Source of the DNA: Halorubrum halodurans
GTDB lineage: Archaea > Halobacteriota > Halobacteria > Halobacteriales > Haloferacaceae
Direction of reading: 5' to 3'
DNA length: 64,000 nt
NCBI RefSeq assembly: GCF_002252985.1
Contig: NZ_NHPJ01000094.1
Location: forward strand, 19,832-83,831
Shown here piece after piece: positions 34,701-43,944 of the stretch (position 1 is the first letter of the stretch; each line of letters opens with the position of its first letter). Position numbers and translations under genes: made by a program. The notes beneath the pieces were generated by a model that did no database searches, was not told where the DNA came from, and saw nothing but the letters and a program-made list of their open reading frames with translations.

Positions 34701-35798
34701 ATGGCATCGCAAGGGAAGACCGCTACAAGTGATGAGACACTCGTGGAATTGGACGACGTCCGCAAGGAGTTCGGTGACCTCGTCGCGGTCGAGGGCATCG
34801 ATTTCACCGTTCGACAGGGCGAGTTTTTCACGCTCGTCGGTCCCTCGGGCTGTGGCAAGACGACCACCCTCCGGATGATCAGCGGCTTCGAACATCCCAC
34901 CGACGGGGAAGTCCGCATCGGCGGACAGTCGATGGCGTCAGTCCCGCCAGAGGCGCGAGACACAAACCTCGTTTTTCAGCATCTGTCACTGTTCCCGCAT
35001 TTGACTGTCGCCGAGAACACTGGCTACGGACTGAAAAAGAAAGGCCTTCCCGGAACCCACGACGACGACAGGTCGGAGGAGAAAATCCGCGAGGAGCGTA
35101 TCTCGGAATACCTCGATCTCGTGGACCTCTCGGGATTCGAGGACCGCAACCCCACGGAGCTGTCCGGCGGGCAGCAACAGCGGGTCGCACTCGCGCGTGC
35201 GTTGGTCAACGAACCCGCCGTGTTGTTGCTTGACGAGCCGCTCTCCTCGCTCGACCGGAAGCTGCGGAAGCTAATGCAAGTCGAGCTCCGGAAGATACAC
35301 GAGAAGACGCAGGGTGCCTTCTTCTATGTGACCCACGACCAGGAGGTCGCGATGACGCTCTCCGACCGTATCGCCGTGATGAACGAGGGTCACATCGAGC
35401 AGATAGGCAGTCCCGAAGAGATCTACCGCGAGCCCGCCACCCCCTTCGTCGCCAATTTCATCGGGGACACGAACCTCTTCGACGCTGAGATCCGCGAGCA
35501 GGATGGAGCCATGGTCGCCGAGGTCGGGGGCGAGGAAGGGTTCACCGTCCCAGCATCCGGATCGGCGAGGGAGACCACCGTCTCGATCCGCCCCGAGGAC
35601 TTCGAGATCGGCGAGTCGGGAGCGATCAGCGGCACGGTCCGGGAACGATACTTCCAGGGCGATCAGACGAACTACGTCGTCGAACCTGACGCCGCTCTCG
35701 ACGAGATCCAAGCCGTGATTCAGGGGCGACAGACCGACATCTCCGTCGGCGATCGGACGGCTCTAGAGATCGTCGAAGGGGCGCCCGTAGTCTTCTGA
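34701..35798 (+). CDS. potA: Polyamine-type ABC transporter ATP-binding protein (PotA-like)
   Basis: The 365-residue ATPase has Walker A GPSGCGKTT, the Q loop in NLVFQHLSLFPHLTV, signature LSGGQQQR, Walker B LLLDEPLSSLD and H loop YVTHDQE. A C-terminal TOBE domain (about 285-365: TVSIRPEDFEIGE and VRERYFQGDQTNYVVE) follows. It powers import through PotB-PotC. It is unusual in being divergent from the other three genes, so the four parts are expressed from back-to-back promoters. ATG 34701 is preferred because TTTATA at 34671-34676 is placed for a leaderless transcript; upstream ATGs would add about 19-45 residues outside the family. Confidence 0.93.
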   Translation: MASQGKTATSDETLVELDDVRKEFGDLVAVEGIDFTVRQGEFFTLVGPSGCGKTTTLRMISGFEHPTDGEVRIGGQSMASVPPEARDTNLVFQHLSLFPHLTVAENTGYGLKKKGLPGTHDDDRSEEKIREERISEYLDLVDLSGFEDRNPTELSGGQQQRVALARALVNEPAVLLLDEPLSSLDRKLRKLMQVELRKIHEKTQGAFFYVTHDQEVAMTLSDRIAVMNEGHIEQIGSPEEIYREPATPFVANFIGDTNLFDAEIREQDGAMVAEVGGEEGFTVPASGSARETTVSIRPEDFEIGESGAISGTVRERYFQGDQTNYVVEPDAALDEIQAVIQGRQTDISVGDRTALEIVEGAPVVF

Positions 35799-36031
35799 AC
35801 GACTGCGGATCAAGAACCCGGCTGAAGTCGTTGGCTTCCCTCGTGTATCTCTGCGAATCGGTCGGTCGTTCATGGCGATAGCGAACGGCGACCGCTGCTG
35901 CCGCTCTGTTCGGTTTTGTTTCTCGGGTAGCACCCGTCTCGTCTGATCGATATCACGTCTAAACGGGGCCGAGTCGCCGTACGTCGCGAGCCGACGGGAA
36001 CCCTTTTTCTTCGGCGTCCGTAGGGACGCCC

Positions 36032-36796
36032 ATGGAGCTTCAGCGATTCGTCGACCGGCTTGACGACCGGCTCGACACCGACGCGTACGCCGACGTCGAC
36101 GCCAGCGCGAACGGCCTCCAGGTCGGCCCGGAGACGGGGTCGGTCGAGCGCGTCGCGTTCGCGGTCGACGCCGCGACGGCGACGATCGAGGCGGCGGCCG
36201 ACGCCGGGGCCGACGTCCTCGTCACCCACCACGGGATCTCCTGGGGCGGGATCGACCACGTGACGGGGCGGACGTACGACCGGATCGCCGCGCTCGCGGA
36301 GCACGACCTCGCGTTGTACGTCTCACACCTCCCGCTCGACGGCCACCAAGAGCTAGGGAACGCCGCCGGCGTCGCCGACGCGATCGGGCTCGCGGAACGG
36401 GAGCCGTTCGGGACGCTCGGTCCGGTCACGATCGGGACGCTCGGGGAGACGGCAGAGCCGCTCCCGCCGGAGACGATCCGCGACCGCCTCGACGGGTTCG
36501 AGGGGGCCACGAACGGGACCCGCGTCCTCGCGTTCGGCCCGGACCGGATCGAGCGGGTCGCGGTCGTCACCGGCTCCGGGGCCGACTGGCTCGACGAGGC
36601 GGCCGCGGCCGGCGCGGACGCGCTCGTCACCGGCGAGGGGAAACAGCAGGTGTACCACGACGCGCGGGAGGCGGGGGTCACGGTCTTTCTCGCCGGCCAC
36701 TACGCGACGGAGACGTTCGGGGTGCGCTCGCTCCAGTCGCTCGCCGAGGAGTGGGGCCTGGAGACGACGTACGTGAGCCACCCCACCGGGCTCTGA
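36032..36796 (+). CDS. Nif3-like dinuclear metal-centre protein
   Basis: The 254-residue protein matches the Nif3/DUF34 family: NGLQVGPETGSVERVAFAVDA near residue 25, the metal ligands in DVLVTHHGISWGG, YVSHLPLDGHQELGN, and the second cluster near GEGKQQVYHDAREAGVTVFLAGHYATETFGV. The family forms a toroidal hexamer with two metal ions per subunit; the substrate is not settled, with GTP cyclohydrolase-like and metal-chaperone roles proposed. Length is normal for the simple form without an insert domain. A T-rich TTTTTCTTC about 27 nt before ATG 36032 is the likely promoter. Confidence 0.92.
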   Translation: MELQRFVDRLDDRLDTDAYADVDASANGLQVGPETGSVERVAFAVDAATATIEAAADAGADVLVTHHGISWGGIDHVTGRTYDRIAALAEHDLALYVSHLPLDGHQELGNAAGVADAIGLAEREPFGTLGPVTIGTLGETAEPLPPETIRDRLDGFEGATNGTRVLAFGPDRIERVAVVTGSGADWLDEAAAAGADALVTGEGKQQVYHDAREAGVTVFLAGHYATETFGVRSLQSLAEEWGLETTYVSHPTGL

Positions 36797-36843
36797 GCGG
36801 CGGACGCGCGCTCGGACAAACGACTCTTTGTGTATTCGCTACG

Positions 36844-36848
36844 TTATA
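36844..36848 (+). promoter_or_regulatory. TATA box of the SIMPL gene
   Basis: TTATA 26-30 nt before the ATG at 36874 is the expected spacing for a leaderless transcript. Confidence 0.5.
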
Positions 36849-36873
36849 GCCCGCTCCCGCCGTTCTCGAAGGT

Positions 36874-37644
36874 ATGCCACGACAGAGACGACGCCTCGCC
36901 GGGCTCGGGATCGCGATCCTCGTCCTCCTGGCCGGCTGTGCGGGCGTATCGGGCACCGTGGCCGACGGCGACTCGAGTTCGCCGGAGGTGACGGGGACGA
37001 ACGACCTCGAGCGATCGATCGAGGTGACGGCGGAGGGCGAGGCGTCGGCCGAGCCCGACCGCGCGACCGTGCTGCTCGCGGTCGAGTCGGCCGCGTCCGA
37101 CGCGGGAACCGTCCGCAGCGACCTCGCCGAGAGCGACGGGGCGCTCCGGAGCGCCCTCTACGACTGGGGGCTGAGCGAGGACGACGTCCGGACCGAGCGC
37201 TACGACATCCGGCAGACGCGCGAGATGCGTCCGGACGCGAACCGCAGCGAGTACGTCGGCGTCCACGTCTACGCCGTGAGCGTCGACGACGTGGACGCGG
37301 TCGGCGAGGTCATCGACGTCGCGGTCGACGCCGGCGCGGACGGCGTCCGGCAGGTCACCTTCGGGCTCTCGGACGAGCGCGCGGACGAGCTGCGCTCGGA
37401 GGCGCTCGGCGACGCGATGGACAACGCTCACGCCGAGGCCGACACGCTCGCCGCCAACGCCGACCTCGAGGTGACCGGCGTCTACACCGTCTCGACGACG
37501 AACGTGCGGACCATCCCGTACGCGGCCACGGCCCTCGCGGCGGAGGCCGACGACGCGAGCGGCGCGCCCCGAACCGGGATCGAGGCCGGCGACGTCGACG
37601 TGAGCGTCTCGATCCGAGTCGTTTTCGGCGCGGAGCGGGCGTAG
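36874..37644 (+). CDS. SIMPL (DUF541) lipoprotein
   Basis: The 256-residue protein has a positively charged N-terminus, a hydrophobic stretch and a lipobox LAGC with C22, so it should be exported by Sec and lipid-anchored. The mature part is a SIMPL domain: SIEVTAEGEASAEPDRATVLLAVES, LSEDDVRTERYDIRQTREM, GVHVYAVSVDDVDAVGEVIDVAVDAGADGVRQVTFGLSD and the final VSVSIRVVFGAERA strand. SIMPL proteins form large oligomeric rings in bacteria; in archaea the role is unknown, perhaps envelope stress. It is a typical length. Confidence 0.88.
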   Translation: MPRQRRRLAGLGIAILVLLAGCAGVSGTVADGDSSSPEVTGTNDLERSIEVTAEGEASAEPDRATVLLAVESAASDAGTVRSDLAESDGALRSALYDWGLSEDDVRTERYDIRQTREMRPDANRSEYVGVHVYAVSVDDVDAVGEVIDVAVDAGADGVRQVTFGLSDERADELRSEALGDAMDNAHAEADTLAANADLEVTGVYTVSTTNVRTIPYAATALAAEADDASGAPRTGIEAGDVDVSVSIRVVFGAERA

Positions 37645-37818
37645 GGCGGTCGACGTTCCTCGACGCTCCTCCCTTTTATGCCTCCGCCGGACCGGCGGGG
37701 GACGACGTGACGAACGCACGCGGCGTGGACGTCGGTGACGTGTCTCGCGGTCCCAGTGTACATGTTTTGTGAGCATAATTCAACGCGTACTTATGTCCAA
37801 GAAGCATAACTCGCGTCG

Positions 37819-39252
37819 ATGACACGATCGTTCACGCCAACGACGATCGCGGACCTCGATCCGGAGCGGCGCCCGTCGTTCGCGGCGGCGCTGGTCCCGG
37901 TTCTCGCGGTCGTGGCGTTTCTCGGTATCGGGTCGGCGGTGCTCGGGTTGGACCCGCACCCGCCGCTTCTGTGGGGTATCGTCTTCGTCGGCGCGTTCGG
38001 ACTGTGGCTCGGGTACGATTGGGACGAGCTGTTCGAGGGGATCGCGAACGGCCTCCTGATGGGGCTTCAGGCGCTTCTCATCATCTTCACCATCTACGGA
38101 CTGATCGCGACGTGGGTGAGCGCCGGCACGATCCCCGGACTGATGTACTACGGGCTGGCGACGCTCACGCCCGCGACGTTCCTCCCGGCGGCGGCCGTCC
38201 TCGCCGGCGTCGTCGCGTTCGCCATCGGGTCGTCGTGGACCACCGTCGGCACCCTCGGCGTGGCGTTCGTCGGGATCGGCGCGGGACTCGGCGTTCCTGC
38301 TCCCATGACGGTCGGCGCGGTTCTCTCCGGAGCCTACGCCGGCGACAAGCAGTCGCCGCTGTCGGACACGACGAACCTCGCGGCGGGCGTCACCAACACC
38401 GACCTCTACGCGCACATCCGACGGATGCGCGACGGCACGGCCGCCGCCTTCGGGCTCGCCGTCCTCGGGTTCGTCGCGCTCGGGCTCCGGACGGAGGGCG
38501 CGATCCCCGCCGGCCGCATCGCGGAGATACAGGGCGCGCTCGGCGAGACGTACGCGATCTCCGTGCTGGCGTTCCTCCCGCTCGTCGTCACGTTCGGGCT
38601 GGCGCTCCGCGGGTACCCCGCGCTGCCGACGCTCGTCGCCGGCGTCCTCGCCGGCGCGGCGACGACGGTCCTCGTCCAGGGGACCGGCTTCGTCGCCGCC
38701 TGGGAGGTGTTCATGTACGGCACCGCGCCGGAGTCCGGCTCCGACCTGGTGAACGAGCTGCTCGCGACCGGCGGGCTCACCGGCTCCGCCTGGACGATCA
38801 CGGTCGTGGTCGCGGCGCTGTCGCTCGGCGGGATCCTGGAGCGGACCGGGGTGCTCGCGGTCATCGCCCACGAGTTCACGACCGCCGTGCGGACCCCCGG
38901 CGCGCTGGTCGCCGGAACCGGCGTCGGGGCGGTCCTCATCAACGCGCTCACCGCCCAACAGTACATGAGCATCGTCCTCCCAGGGGTGACCCTCCGGAAC
39001 ACCTACGAGGAGTTCGGGCTCGACAGCGACCAGCTCTCGCGGGCGGTCGAGGCCGCGGGGACGCCGACCGGCGCGCTGTTCCCGTGGCACGCGGGAGCCG
39101 TGTTCATGACGAGCGTGACCGGCGTGCCGACGCTGGAGTACGCCCCGTACTACCTCTTCGCGTTCCTCTCGCCGCTCGCGCTGCTCGTCGTCGCCGTGAC
39201 CGGGCGCTCGCTCGACGTCGCGGAGCGACCGACGCCGGCGGCCGCCGACTGA
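37819..39252 (+). CDS. nhaC: NhaC-family sodium/proton antiporter
   Basis: The 477-residue protein has about 11-12 membrane helices and NhaC motifs: [45 protein letters not shown] and [24 protein letters not shown]. NhaC antiporters exchange Na+ for H+ across the cytoplasmic membrane, which suits a cell living in high salt. Related members exchange malate/lactate or other solutes, so cargo is inferred. TACTTATG at 37788-37795 is a plausible TATA box 27 nt before ATG 37819. The tgtA gene follows after 91 bp on the same strand. Confidence 0.9.
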   Translation: MTRSFTPTTIADLDPERRPSFAAALVPVLAVVAFLGIGSAVLGLDPHPPLLWGIVFVGAFGLWLGYDWDELFEGIANGLLMGLQALLIIFTIYGLIATWVSAGTIPGLMYYGLATLTPATFLPAAAVLAGVVAFAIGSSWTTVGTLGVAFVGIGAGLGVPAPMTVGAVLSGAYAGDKQSPLSDTTNLAAGVTNTDLYAHIRRMRDGTAAAFGLAVLGFVALGLRTEGAIPAGRIAEIQGALGETYAISVLAFLPLVVTFGLALRGYPALPTLVAGVLAGAATTVLVQGTGFVAAWEVFMYGTAPESGSDLVNELLATGGLTGSAWTITVVVAALSLGGILERTGVLAVIAHEFTTAVRTPGALVAGTGVGAVLINALTAQQYMSIVLPGVTLRNTYEEFGLDSDQLSRAVEAAGTPTGALFPWHAGAVFMTSVTGVPTLEYAPYYLFAFLSPLALLVVAVTGRSLDVAERPTPAAAD

Positions 39253-39343
39253 GCCCTCCGCTCCGGGTTCGAGCGCTGCGGGGAGACCCCCTCGCCGCCC
39301 GCCCGAACGCAACCCTTACCGCCCGCCTGCCCGCAGTCGGGGT

Positions 39344-40825
39344 ATGCGCGACCACTTCGAGATCCGGGACCACGACGCCGCCGGGCGGATCGGCCGGCTC
39401 GAGGTCCCCCGCGCCGGCGTGACCGTCGAGACGCCGGCGCTCCTGCCCGTCGTCAACCCCAACGTCCTGACGGTCGAGCCCGAGCGGCTCCGGACCGAGT
39501 TCGGCGCCGAGATGCTGATCACGAACTCCTACATCATCCGGAGCACCGACCGGATCCGCGACCGCGTGCTCGAGGAGGGACTCCACGACTTCCTGGGGTT
39601 CGACGGCGCGATCATGACCGACTCCGGCTCCTTTCAGCTCGCCGAGTACGGCGACATCGACGTCACGACCGCGGAGATCCTCGAGTTCCAGCGTCGGATC
39701 GGCAGCGACGTGGCGACGCCCGTGGACGTGCCCACCCCGCCGGACGTCGACCGCGACCGCGCCGAGCGCGAACTCGAGACGACCCGGCAAGCTCTCGCCG
39801 ACGCCGAGGCGGCCGACACGGGCGGGATGCTGCTCAACGCGCCCGTCCAGGGCTCGACGTACCCGGACCTCCGGGAGGCGGCCGGCCGGCACGCCGCGGG
39901 AACCGACCTCGACGTGTTCCCGGTCGGCGCGATGGTCCCGCTGATGAACGCCTACCGCTACGCCGACGTCGTCGAGGCGGTCACGGCCGCGAAACGCGGG
40001 CTCGACCCGGACTGTCCGGTCCACCTCTTCGGCGCGGGCCACCCGATGATGCTCGCGCTCGCGGTCGCCACGGGCTGTGACCTGTTCGACTCCGCCGCCT
40101 ACGCGCTGATGGCGCGCGACGGCCGCTACCTCACGGTGTCGGGGACCGAACACCTCGCGGAGCTGTCGTACTTCCCCTGTTCGTGCCCCGTCTGTGCCGA
40201 GCACACGCCCGCCGACCTCCGCGAGGGCGACGACGACCGGGCGGAACGGCTGCTCGCCGAGCACAACCTCCACGTCACCTTCGAGGAGATCCGGCGGATC
40301 AAAGCCGCCGTCCGGGACGGGACGCTCCTGGAGCTGGTCGACCGCCGCGCCCGCGGCCACCCGGCGATGCTCGACGGCTACCGCGCGCTCCTCGATCACG
40401 CCGGGCAGCTCGAGACGACCGATCCCGTCTCGAAGGACGCGTTCTTCTACACCTCCCACGAGTCCGCCCGCCGCCCGGAGGTCGGCCGCCACCACGACCG
40501 GCTCGCGCGCCTCGAGACGCCGGCCGACCTGCTTCTGACGGAGTCGAAGCCCCCCTCGAGCCACGACCACGACGCGGTCTGGCGGGTCAAGCCGCCGTTC
40601 GGCCCCTTCCCGCGGGCGCTCTCGGAGACGTATCCGCTCACCGCGGAGACCCCCGACCGGGTCGACCCCGCGGCTCAGGCCGCGGCCGCCGAGGGGGTTC
40701 GGCGGCTCGCCGAGGCCAACCCTGAGACCGCGATCACGCTCGGCCACGACGGCTGGGCGGCGACGGCGCTCGAACGGGTTCCCGACCGCGTCGCCGTCGA
40801 CGACCTCCGGGACCTCGGCCGGTAG
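39344..40825 (+). CDS. tgtA: Archaeosine tRNA-guanine transglycosylase
   Basis: The 493-residue enzyme replaces G15 in the D-loop of archaeal tRNAs with preQ0, the first step of archaeosine formation. Catalytic and binding residues are plain: MTDSGSFQ with D93, the nucleophile region [19 protein letters not shown] with D249, and the zinc site YFPCSCPVC (C279, C281, C284). The chain has the catalytic and C2 regions but ends without a clear PUA domain; in haloarchaea the related TgtA2/ArcS protein is encoded elsewhere. ATG 39344 has a CTTACC promoter-like element about 30 nt upstream. Length agrees with haloarchaeal TgtA. Confidence 0.95.
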   Translation: MRDHFEIRDHDAAGRIGRLEVPRAGVTVETPALLPVVNPNVLTVEPERLRTEFGAEMLITNSYIIRSTDRIRDRVLEEGLHDFLGFDGAIMTDSGSFQLAEYGDIDVTTAEILEFQRRIGSDVATPVDVPTPPDVDRDRAERELETTRQALADAEAADTGGMLLNAPVQGSTYPDLREAAGRHAAGTDLDVFPVGAMVPLMNAYRYADVVEAVTAAKRGLDPDCPVHLFGAGHPMMLALAVATGCDLFDSAAYALMARDGRYLTVSGTEHLAELSYFPCSCPVCAEHTPADLREGDDDRAERLLAEHNLHVTFEEIRRIKAAVRDGTLLELVDRRARGHPAMLDGYRALLDHAGQLETTDPVSKDAFFYTSHESARRPEVGRHHDRLARLETPADLLLTESKPPSSHDHDAVWRVKPPFGPFPRALSETYPLTAETPDRVDPAAQAAAAEGVRRLAEANPETAITLGHDGWAATALERVPDRVAVDDLRDLGR

Positions 40826-40855
40826 GCGTTCCCGTTCTGCCGGCTCCGGGTCCTC

Positions 40856-41311
40856 TCACTCGGCCGGTTCCGTGCGCTCCGGCATGCGGCCCGTGAAGTC
40901 CCAAGAGTGGAGCCGCTCCGGCTCGATCCGGACGTGGACCTCCTCGCGTTCCGGCCGCAGGAGTCGGTCGCCGAGTTCGTTGTCGGTCCCGCCGAGGTAC
41001 CGCTCGAGGAGCGACCGGAGGAGCCGCTTCTCCTCGTCCGCGCTCGTCGTCGCCCGGCCGCGACCCCGGACGCCCTTGTACGGCGGATCGTTCGTCGATA
41101 TCTCGAAGGAGACGCGGTCGTCCGCCTCGAGGAACCGGACCACGTCGGCGTCCGCGCCCGTCGCACAGTGGATCGCGCCGTCCCACCGGAACCACAGCGA
41201 CACCATCCACGGGTCGCCGGCGGGCGTCCGGCAGCCGATGCGGACCGGGATCGTCGCGTCCGCGAGGAACTCGTCGACGCGCGCCCGGTCCCACGGGCCG
41301 GTGAGGTTCAT
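40856..41311 (-). CDS. Pyridoxamine 5'-phosphate oxidase-like flavin protein
   Basis: The 151-residue protein is a split beta-barrel flavin- or F420-binding domain: ATIPVRIGCRTPAGDPWMVSLWFRWDGAIHCATG, DVVRFLEADDRVSFEISTNDPPYKGVRGRGRAT and LLERYLGG. Such proteins may be FMN or F420 reductases or detoxification enzymes; the cofactor cannot be told. It is convergent with tgtA, with a 30-nt gap. The ATG complement at 41309-41311 gives the usual N-terminus beginning just before the first strand. Confidence 0.82.
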   Translation of the reverse strand: MNLTGPWDRARVDEFLADATIPVRIGCRTPAGDPWMVSLWFRWDGAIHCATGADADVVRFLEADDRVSFEISTNDPPYKGVRGRGRATTSADEEKRLLRSLLERYLGGTDNELGDRLLRPEREEVHVRIEPERLHSWDFTGRMPERTEPAE

Positions 41312-41417
41312 GCGACCCGTTCGGGCGGGGACGGCCTAAAACCACCGTCGGGTTCGGCCGGTCGAGACGACGGCTCCGCCGAGGAGCCGGCGGGCGTGCG
41401 GTCAAGCGCGGGAGCGC

Positions 41418-42377
41418 TCACGGGTCGACCCGCGCCAGCCACGCCGCCGGGTCGTCGAGCTCCCCCGCCGTCGGGAGGCGTTCCGGGCGCTCCCACACCG
41501 CGCTCGCGGCGGCGAGTCCCCGTTCGTCCGCGACCCGTTCGAAGAAGGCGGCCCCGCGCTCGTACTGCCGCCGTTTGAGGCCGAGTCCGAGGAGGCGGCG
41601 TGCGAGCCGCGTCACCGGTCCGCCGCCGCCCCGCCTGGCGTCGAGCTTCCGGCGGAGGTCGGCGTACTCGTCGTCGAAGGCGCGGTCCATCACCAGCTCG
41701 GCGTACCCCTCGACCGCCGTCATCGCGGTCTGAAGCTCGGCGAACGCGTCGGGATCGAGCCCGCTCGCGCGCAGTCCGTCGATCCCGCGCTCGACGCGCG
41801 ACTCCAGGTACCCCGACAGCCACGGGGCCGCGCCGAACTCCGCGGCGTGGGTCACCTCGTGGAAGGCGATCCACCGACGGAACCGCGGGTACGCGACGTC
41901 GAGGTCGGCGGCCACCGCGACGACGTTCGGGTGGACGAAGTAGAGGCCGTGGTCGGCGTCGGGGTCGTCGGCGAGCAACAGCGGGTCGTACTGGCCGAGC
42001 ACGGTCCGCGCGAGAAAGCCGAGCGCGAACGCCATGGAGCCGGTGTTGACGACCCGCGAGAGCTCGGGCATCGCCGGGGTCGCCGCCGCCTCGATCGGCT
42101 CCATCACGTTCCGGAACGTCTCGCGGTTCGCGTCGATCCAGTGGTGGCGGTTCTGGACCTCGATCGCGTCCGGAACGGCGAAGTCGACGCCGGCGACCTC
42201 CCGAAGCCGATCGCGCGCGTCCCGCACGTCGGTCGCGTAGCCCTCCCGATCGGCGGGCGTCAGGTCGAGGCGTCCCGGCTCCGTGCTCGCCTTGGCGGCC
42301 TCCCCGGCCTTCGCCCAGTCGACGAGGCCGGTGCCGGACGCCTCGGAGACCGCCCGGAGGCTTCGGAAGACGTTCAT
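41418..42377 (-). CDS. Zincin-like metalloprotease (DUF2342 family)
   Basis: The 319-residue protein has an HExxH zinc motif (FHEVTHAAEF; H173, E174, H177) after the family block SMAFALGFLARTVLGQYDPLLL. VHPNVVAVAADLDV is also conserved in the family. It matches the DUF2342 zinc-dependent metalloprotease family, often labelled as coenzyme F420 biosynthesis-associated because of its gene neighbourhood in actinobacteria. There is no signal peptide, so it acts in the cytoplasm; substrate unknown. I start at the ATG complement 42375-42377 (NVFRSLRAVSEASG), dropping an unlikely 36-residue extension. The neighbouring PNPOx-type gene may bind F420, but that link is weak. Confidence 0.85.
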   Translation of the reverse strand: MNVFRSLRAVSEASGTGLVDWAKAGEAAKASTEPGRLDLTPADREGYATDVRDARDRLREVAGVDFAVPDAIEVQNRHHWIDANRETFRNVMEPIEAAATPAMPELSRVVNTGSMAFALGFLARTVLGQYDPLLLADDPDADHGLYFVHPNVVAVAADLDVAYPRFRRWIAFHEVTHAAEFGAAPWLSGYLESRVERGIDGLRASGLDPDAFAELQTAMTAVEGYAELVMDRAFDDEYADLRRKLDARRGGGGPVTRLARRLLGLGLKRRQYERGAAFFERVADERGLAAASAVWERPERLPTAGELDDPAAWLARVDP

Positions 42378-42481
42378 ACGATCGGGAGGCGTGCCGTCCT
42401 CAAGTCCCTTGTGTCGGTGCGGAGCGTGACGATGGCGAAGCGTGGCGATGGCAGGATCGCAACGGCAACGAGAACCGACTC

Positions 42482-42781
42482 TCACGCGCCGAGGTCGTCG
42501 ATCTCGGCCGCGTCCTCGAGGTCGCCGTCATCGAGCAGGCGCGCGGCCGCGACGCCGAGCGCCGCGAGGAGCGCGACGACCGCCAGGGCCGCCCCGATCG
42601 ATCCCGCCGAGGGACGACACCCGAGCATCCCGCCGTCCGCGTCGCCGGGTGTCGTCTCGTCGGCTACCCGGTCAGTCTCCCCCTCGTCGGCGTCTTCGCC
42701 GCCGAGGAGCCCGTTCGTCCCGATCCGGACCGCTCCCTCCTCCAGGTGGATCTCGAGCAACGTGAACGACGTGTCGGTCAT
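42482..42781 (-). CDS. Small single-TM acidic protein
   Basis: The 99-residue protein starts with a beta-like segment (TSFTLLEIHLEEGAVRIGTNGLLG) and an Asp/Glu-rich linker. One membrane helix follows (about residues 62-84, GAALAVVALLAALGVAAARLL), then a short acidic tail. This may be a membrane-tethered cytoplasmic domain. I recognise no family. The start is the ATG complement at 42779-42781. The metalloprotease gene follows in the same direction after a 104-bp gap. Confidence 0.65.
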   Translation of the reverse strand: MTDTSFTLLEIHLEEGAVRIGTNGLLGGEDADEGETDRVADETTPGDADGGMLGCRPSAGSIGAALAVVALLAALGVAAARLLDDGDLEDAAEIDDLGA

Positions 42782-42914
42782 GCCCGACGCTTCGCGGGCC
42801 GACCGCTTAACCGTGGCGTCGGTCCGGACGGGCGCGCTCCCCCTCCCGCTGCCGCGGTCGTCGACCCGCGGGCGGGACCGCGAGCCTCTCTTCGCCCGAC
42901 ACGAACCGGAGCGC

Positions 42915-43007
42915 ATGGACGAGTCCCGCCGCGCGTTCCTCGCCGACCTGCTCGCGAGGGTCGTCGGCGCGGCCGGCGGCGTCGGCTCGTTCGCGGTCGA
43001 CCTCTGA
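42915..43007 (+). CDS. Micro-ORF with twin-arginine-like start (doubtful)
   Basis: A 30-residue frame from ATG 42915 reads DESRRAFLADLLARVVGAAGG then VGSFAVDL. The RRAFL start and small-residue helix resemble a Tat signal with almost nothing after it. It is divergent from the small membrane-protein gene, and no clear promoter or ribosome-binding site is seen. It could be a real micro-protein, a remnant of a larger exported protein, or chance. Confidence 0.35.
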   Translation: MDESRRAFLADLLARVVGAAGGVGSFAVDL

Positions 43008-43149
43008 CGCGCTCGCGGCCGATCGCCGCGGGCAGAGGCGACCGTGAACGACCGACTCGACCGCGACAAACCGAGACACGGCGGGGTCGAAACGGAACTG
43101 TTTTACTGTGGAACGCCCTACCCGGAAACGCGACGGAACACGGACGCAC

Positions 43150-43224
43150 GCTCTGGTGGTGTAGTCCGGCCAATCATCTTGCCCTCTCACGGCAAGGACC
43201 AGGGTTCAAATCCCTGCCGGAGCA
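43150..43224 (+). tRNA. tRNA-Glu (anticodon CTC)
   Basis: The 75-nt gene has acceptor arms GCTCTGG (43150-43156) and CCGGAGC (43217-43223) with one G-T pair and discriminator A (43224). The anticodon stem TTGCC/GGCAA has loop CTCTCAC, giving anticodon CTC. The T arm is CAGGG TTCAAAT CCCTG. There is no intron and no CCA. A TTTTA element near 43100 may be its promoter. Confidence 0.95.
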
Positions 43225-43402
43225 TCCAACTCCGTCGCCTTCCTTCGACGCGTTTCGCCGACCAGCCGCGGCTTCGTGCCCCGCCGTCGACCGTCCACGT
43301 GGAGCAGGACGCTCCCTGTCGGCGGTCACGCGGCCGCGCCGAGCGCGTCGAGCCGATCCACCGACACGCACCGTTTTGACGCCGGGCTTCGAAGGAGGCG
43401 GC

Positions 43403-43903
43403 ATGAACCGGGTCCGCATCGACGACGTGGAGAACGACGTACAGCCCGCCGCGGTGATGCGGAAGCTCACCGAGCCGCTCGGGCTCACCGACGTCGCGAT
43501 CAACTACTACGAACTCGAATCGGGCGACAGCTTCGCGTTCGCGTACCACAGCCACGAGGTACAGGAGGAGGTCTTCTGTGTCCTCTCGGGCACGGCGACC
43601 TTCGAGACCGAGGACGGCCCGGTCGCGGTCGGTCCGAACGAGATCGTCCGATTCGGCCGCGAGGAGTTCCAGCGCGGCTGGAACCACGGAGAGGAACGGG
43701 TTCGAGCCCTCGCGATCGGCGCGCCGCTGGAGTACGGGTCTCAGCCGAAACTCCGGTACTGCGAGGAGTGTGACGCCGAGACCGACACGGAGCTGAACCG
43801 GATCGACGACGACGGGGAGGAGGTCGTCGTCGCCCGATGCGTCGAGTGTGGGTTCGAGACCGGCCGCTGGTATCGCGGGTCGATGGACGGGACGGTTCCC
43901 TGA
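43403..43903 (+). CDS. Cupin domain protein with C-terminal zinc ribbon
   Basis: The 166-residue protein has a cupin barrel (about 1-115) with metal-binding residues in the strand YHSHEVQEEVFCVLSGTATFETEDG and the second motif ending in WNHGEERVRALAIG. A short zinc ribbon follows (CEEC at about 121-124, CVEC at about 150-153). Cupins are small-molecule sensors or enzymes, and the ribbon suggests nucleic-acid or protein contact. The ligand is unknown. A strong ribosome-binding site GGAGG (43394-43398) lies 4 nt before ATG 43403, unlike the leaderless genes nearby. Confidence 0.82.
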   Translation: MNRVRIDDVENDVQPAAVMRKLTEPLGLTDVAINYYELESGDSFAFAYHSHEVQEEVFCVLSGTATFETEDGPVAVGPNEIVRFGREEFQRGWNHGEERVRALAIGAPLEYGSQPKLRYCEECDAETDTELNRIDDDGEEVVVARCVECGFETGRWYRGSMDGTVP

Positions 43904-43944
43904 GCCGGACCGTCAGTCCGACGGGTACCGCATCCGTCCCGACC

